Source: Cyclobacteriaceae bacterium (GTDB taxonomy: Bacteria; Bacteroidota; Bacteroidia; Cytophagales; Cyclobacteriaceae). Taken from it: a stretch of DNA of 64,000 nt. A program made the translations under genes and the position numbers. The notes under the pieces are model-generated. The model was not told the DNA's origin. It made no database searches and was given only the letters and a program-made list of their open reading frames with translations. Below, one piece after another: positions 63,047-64,000 of the stretch (positions within the stretch are counted from its first letter, which is position 1; each line of letters opens with the position of its first letter). The stretch is taken from contig JAEUUC010000009.1 in the NCBI GenBank assembly GCA_016787665.1, positions 1 through 64,000 on the forward strand, written 5' to 3'.

Positions 63047-64000
63047 CCTGTTGTTGCTAACCAGCTGGCTAGCTCAGGCACAGCCGACACAGCCGGACGG
63101 ATCGTCTGGCTTTGTGATCGACAAGATCATTGCCAAGGTGGATAATTACATTGTGCTGAAGTCGGAGCTCGAAGGTGCTTACCAGAATTATCTGGCCGAA
63201 GGAAATCCGGCTTCAAGCTATGCCCGTTGCGGCATGTTGAATCGCCTGATTGTGAATAAACTGCTGGTGGCAAAGGCGGAAATTGACTCCGTGACGGTGT
63301 CGGACGAAGAGGTAGACATGGAAACGGATCAGCGCATGCAAATGATTCTGCAAAACTCGGGTACCTCGCCCGAGCAACTGGAACAGGCGTATGGAAAAAC
63401 GCTGGCCGAAATCAAGATCGAATTGCGCGATCAGATTCGTGAGCAGAAGCTGGCCCGTGAGATGACGTCTAAAATAACCAAGGATTTGACCATTACCCCG
63501 GCCGAAGTGAAACGATTCTTTAACAAAATACCGGCCGACAGTCTGCCCTTCTACTCATCGGATGTGGAGGTGGCCCAAATCGTGCGCGTGGCCAAAGTGA
63601 GTGAAGCTCAAAAGCAGGAGGCCCGGCAGCGGCTAGCAGATCTGCGCAATCGCATCTTAAGTGGCGAAAATTTCAACGAGCTTGCCCGCAAGTATTCGGA
63701 AGACCCCAGTGCGCAGTACAATGGTGGCGAGATGGGTTACGTAGGCCGCGGAGCCATGGTGCCCAGCTTTGAAGCCATGGCGTTTAAGTTGCGCGAGGGC
63801 GAGATATCACAGCCGTTTGAATCCCCATTTGGCTTTCACATCATGCAACTGATCGACCGGAGAGGTAATGAGTATAATTCACGGCATATTCTGATTTCGG
63901 CTGTGCCCTCAGCCAACGACATTGACCGGGCCCGTCAATACCTGGACAGCTTGCGCAGAAAGATTGTGAAAGACTCCATTAAGTTTGATGTTGCGGCCAA
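63000..64000 (+). CDS. SurA-like periplasmic PPIase, truncated by the window edge
   Basis: The start is at 63000, inside the end of the previous gene. The visible 333 residues begin with MKKLPSERTLRS and a signal peptide (SWLAQAQ). The SurA N-terminal domain follows (DKIIAKVDNYIVLKSELEGA), then a parvulin domain (VAQIVRVAKVS, GENFNELARKYSEDPSAQYN, GGEMGYVGRG, FGFHIMQL). A second parvulin domain is probably beginning (SRHILISA). It continues beyond 64000. Confidence 0.87.
   Translation, partial: MKKLPSERTLRSIISSLLLLTSWLAQAQPTQPDGSSGFVIDKIIAKVDNYIVLKSELEGAYQNYLAEGNPASSYARCGMLNRLIVNKLLVAKAEIDSVTVSDEEVDMETDQRMQMILQNSGTSPEQLEQAYGKTLAEIKIELRDQIREQKLAREMTSKITKDLTITPAEVKRFFNKIPADSLPFYSSDVEVAQIVRVAKVSEAQKQEARQRLADLRNRILSGENFNELARKYSEDPSAQYNGGEMGYVGRGAMVPSFEAMAFKLREGEISQPFESPFGFHIMQLIDRRGNEYNSRHILISAVPSANDIDRARQYLDSLRRKIVKDSIKFDVAA

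Overview
The window looks like a chromosome segment from a Bacteroidota bacterium, most likely order Cytophagales. This rests on gene content: a DUF2520 Rossmann protein, a triple SurA/PpiC operon, ORF6N, LytTR and Crp/Fnr regulators of Bacteroidota type, a TolC/HlyD export operon, many outer-membrane and lipoprotein signals, and a Thermus-type isocitrate dehydrogenase. It also rests on promoter style: TAnnTTTG -7 boxes lie just upstream of several start codons. Most of the window has balanced to moderately GC-rich composition. The stretch from about 8.6 to 20.5 kb is visibly AT-rich and reads as acquired DNA.

Layout. 1-437: no complete gene; a terminator, a tRNA-3'-end-like sequence and a two-tier palindrome in front of a Fic gene (438-1523). 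1.6-5.0 kb: a YARHG lipid/secreted protein, a DUF2520 protein, then rmuC, a divergent GroES-like gene and a small orphan ORF as one operon. 5.1-8.4 kb: a leftward Crp/Fnr, outer-membrane protein and GH3 glycosidase cassette, bracketed by 83-bp imperfect direct repeats. 8.7-20.5 kb: a five-gene leftward operon that looks like an anti-phage defence system: a 939-aa unknown protein, a 2061-aa DUF1998 helicase (DruE-like), a Cas4/AddB-like Fe-S nuclease, a stand-alone AspBHI-N-like modified-DNA reader domain, and a C5-cytosine methyltransferase. It resembles Druantia type II but has parts I cannot match to that system from memory. 20.5-23.4 kb: a repeat-rich zone with 7-bp tandem arrays, REP-like hairpins and a duplicated palindromic element, plus a GNAT-like and an ORF6N gene.

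23.4-40 kb is mostly single envelope or metabolic genes: a beta-helix/diheme cytochrome pair, an M50 protease, acyltransferase-3, DUF1684, several lipoproteins, a CPBP-like protein, LytTR, an S10 peptidase, a MATE pump, and the aguA/aguB route from agmatine to putrescine. 40-49 kb: TetR, icd, a zinc-ribbon protein, a divergent photolyase/cryptochrome, an MFS pump, a NadR-like kinase and a Tat-lipoprotein amine oxidase. 48.3-53.9 kb: a leftward TetR-ABC-HlyD-TolC operon whose ABC ATPase has lost canonical catalytic residues. 54-64 kb: TauE, RlpA, guaB, a partner-switching trio (SpoIIE-type phosphatase, STAS protein, HATPase), and the start of a three-gene periplasmic chaperone/isomerase operon that runs off the right edge.

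All calls come from reading sequence and remembered family motifs; no searches were run. Many rightmost or leftmost long ORFs on the opposite strand are antisense shadows and were left out.
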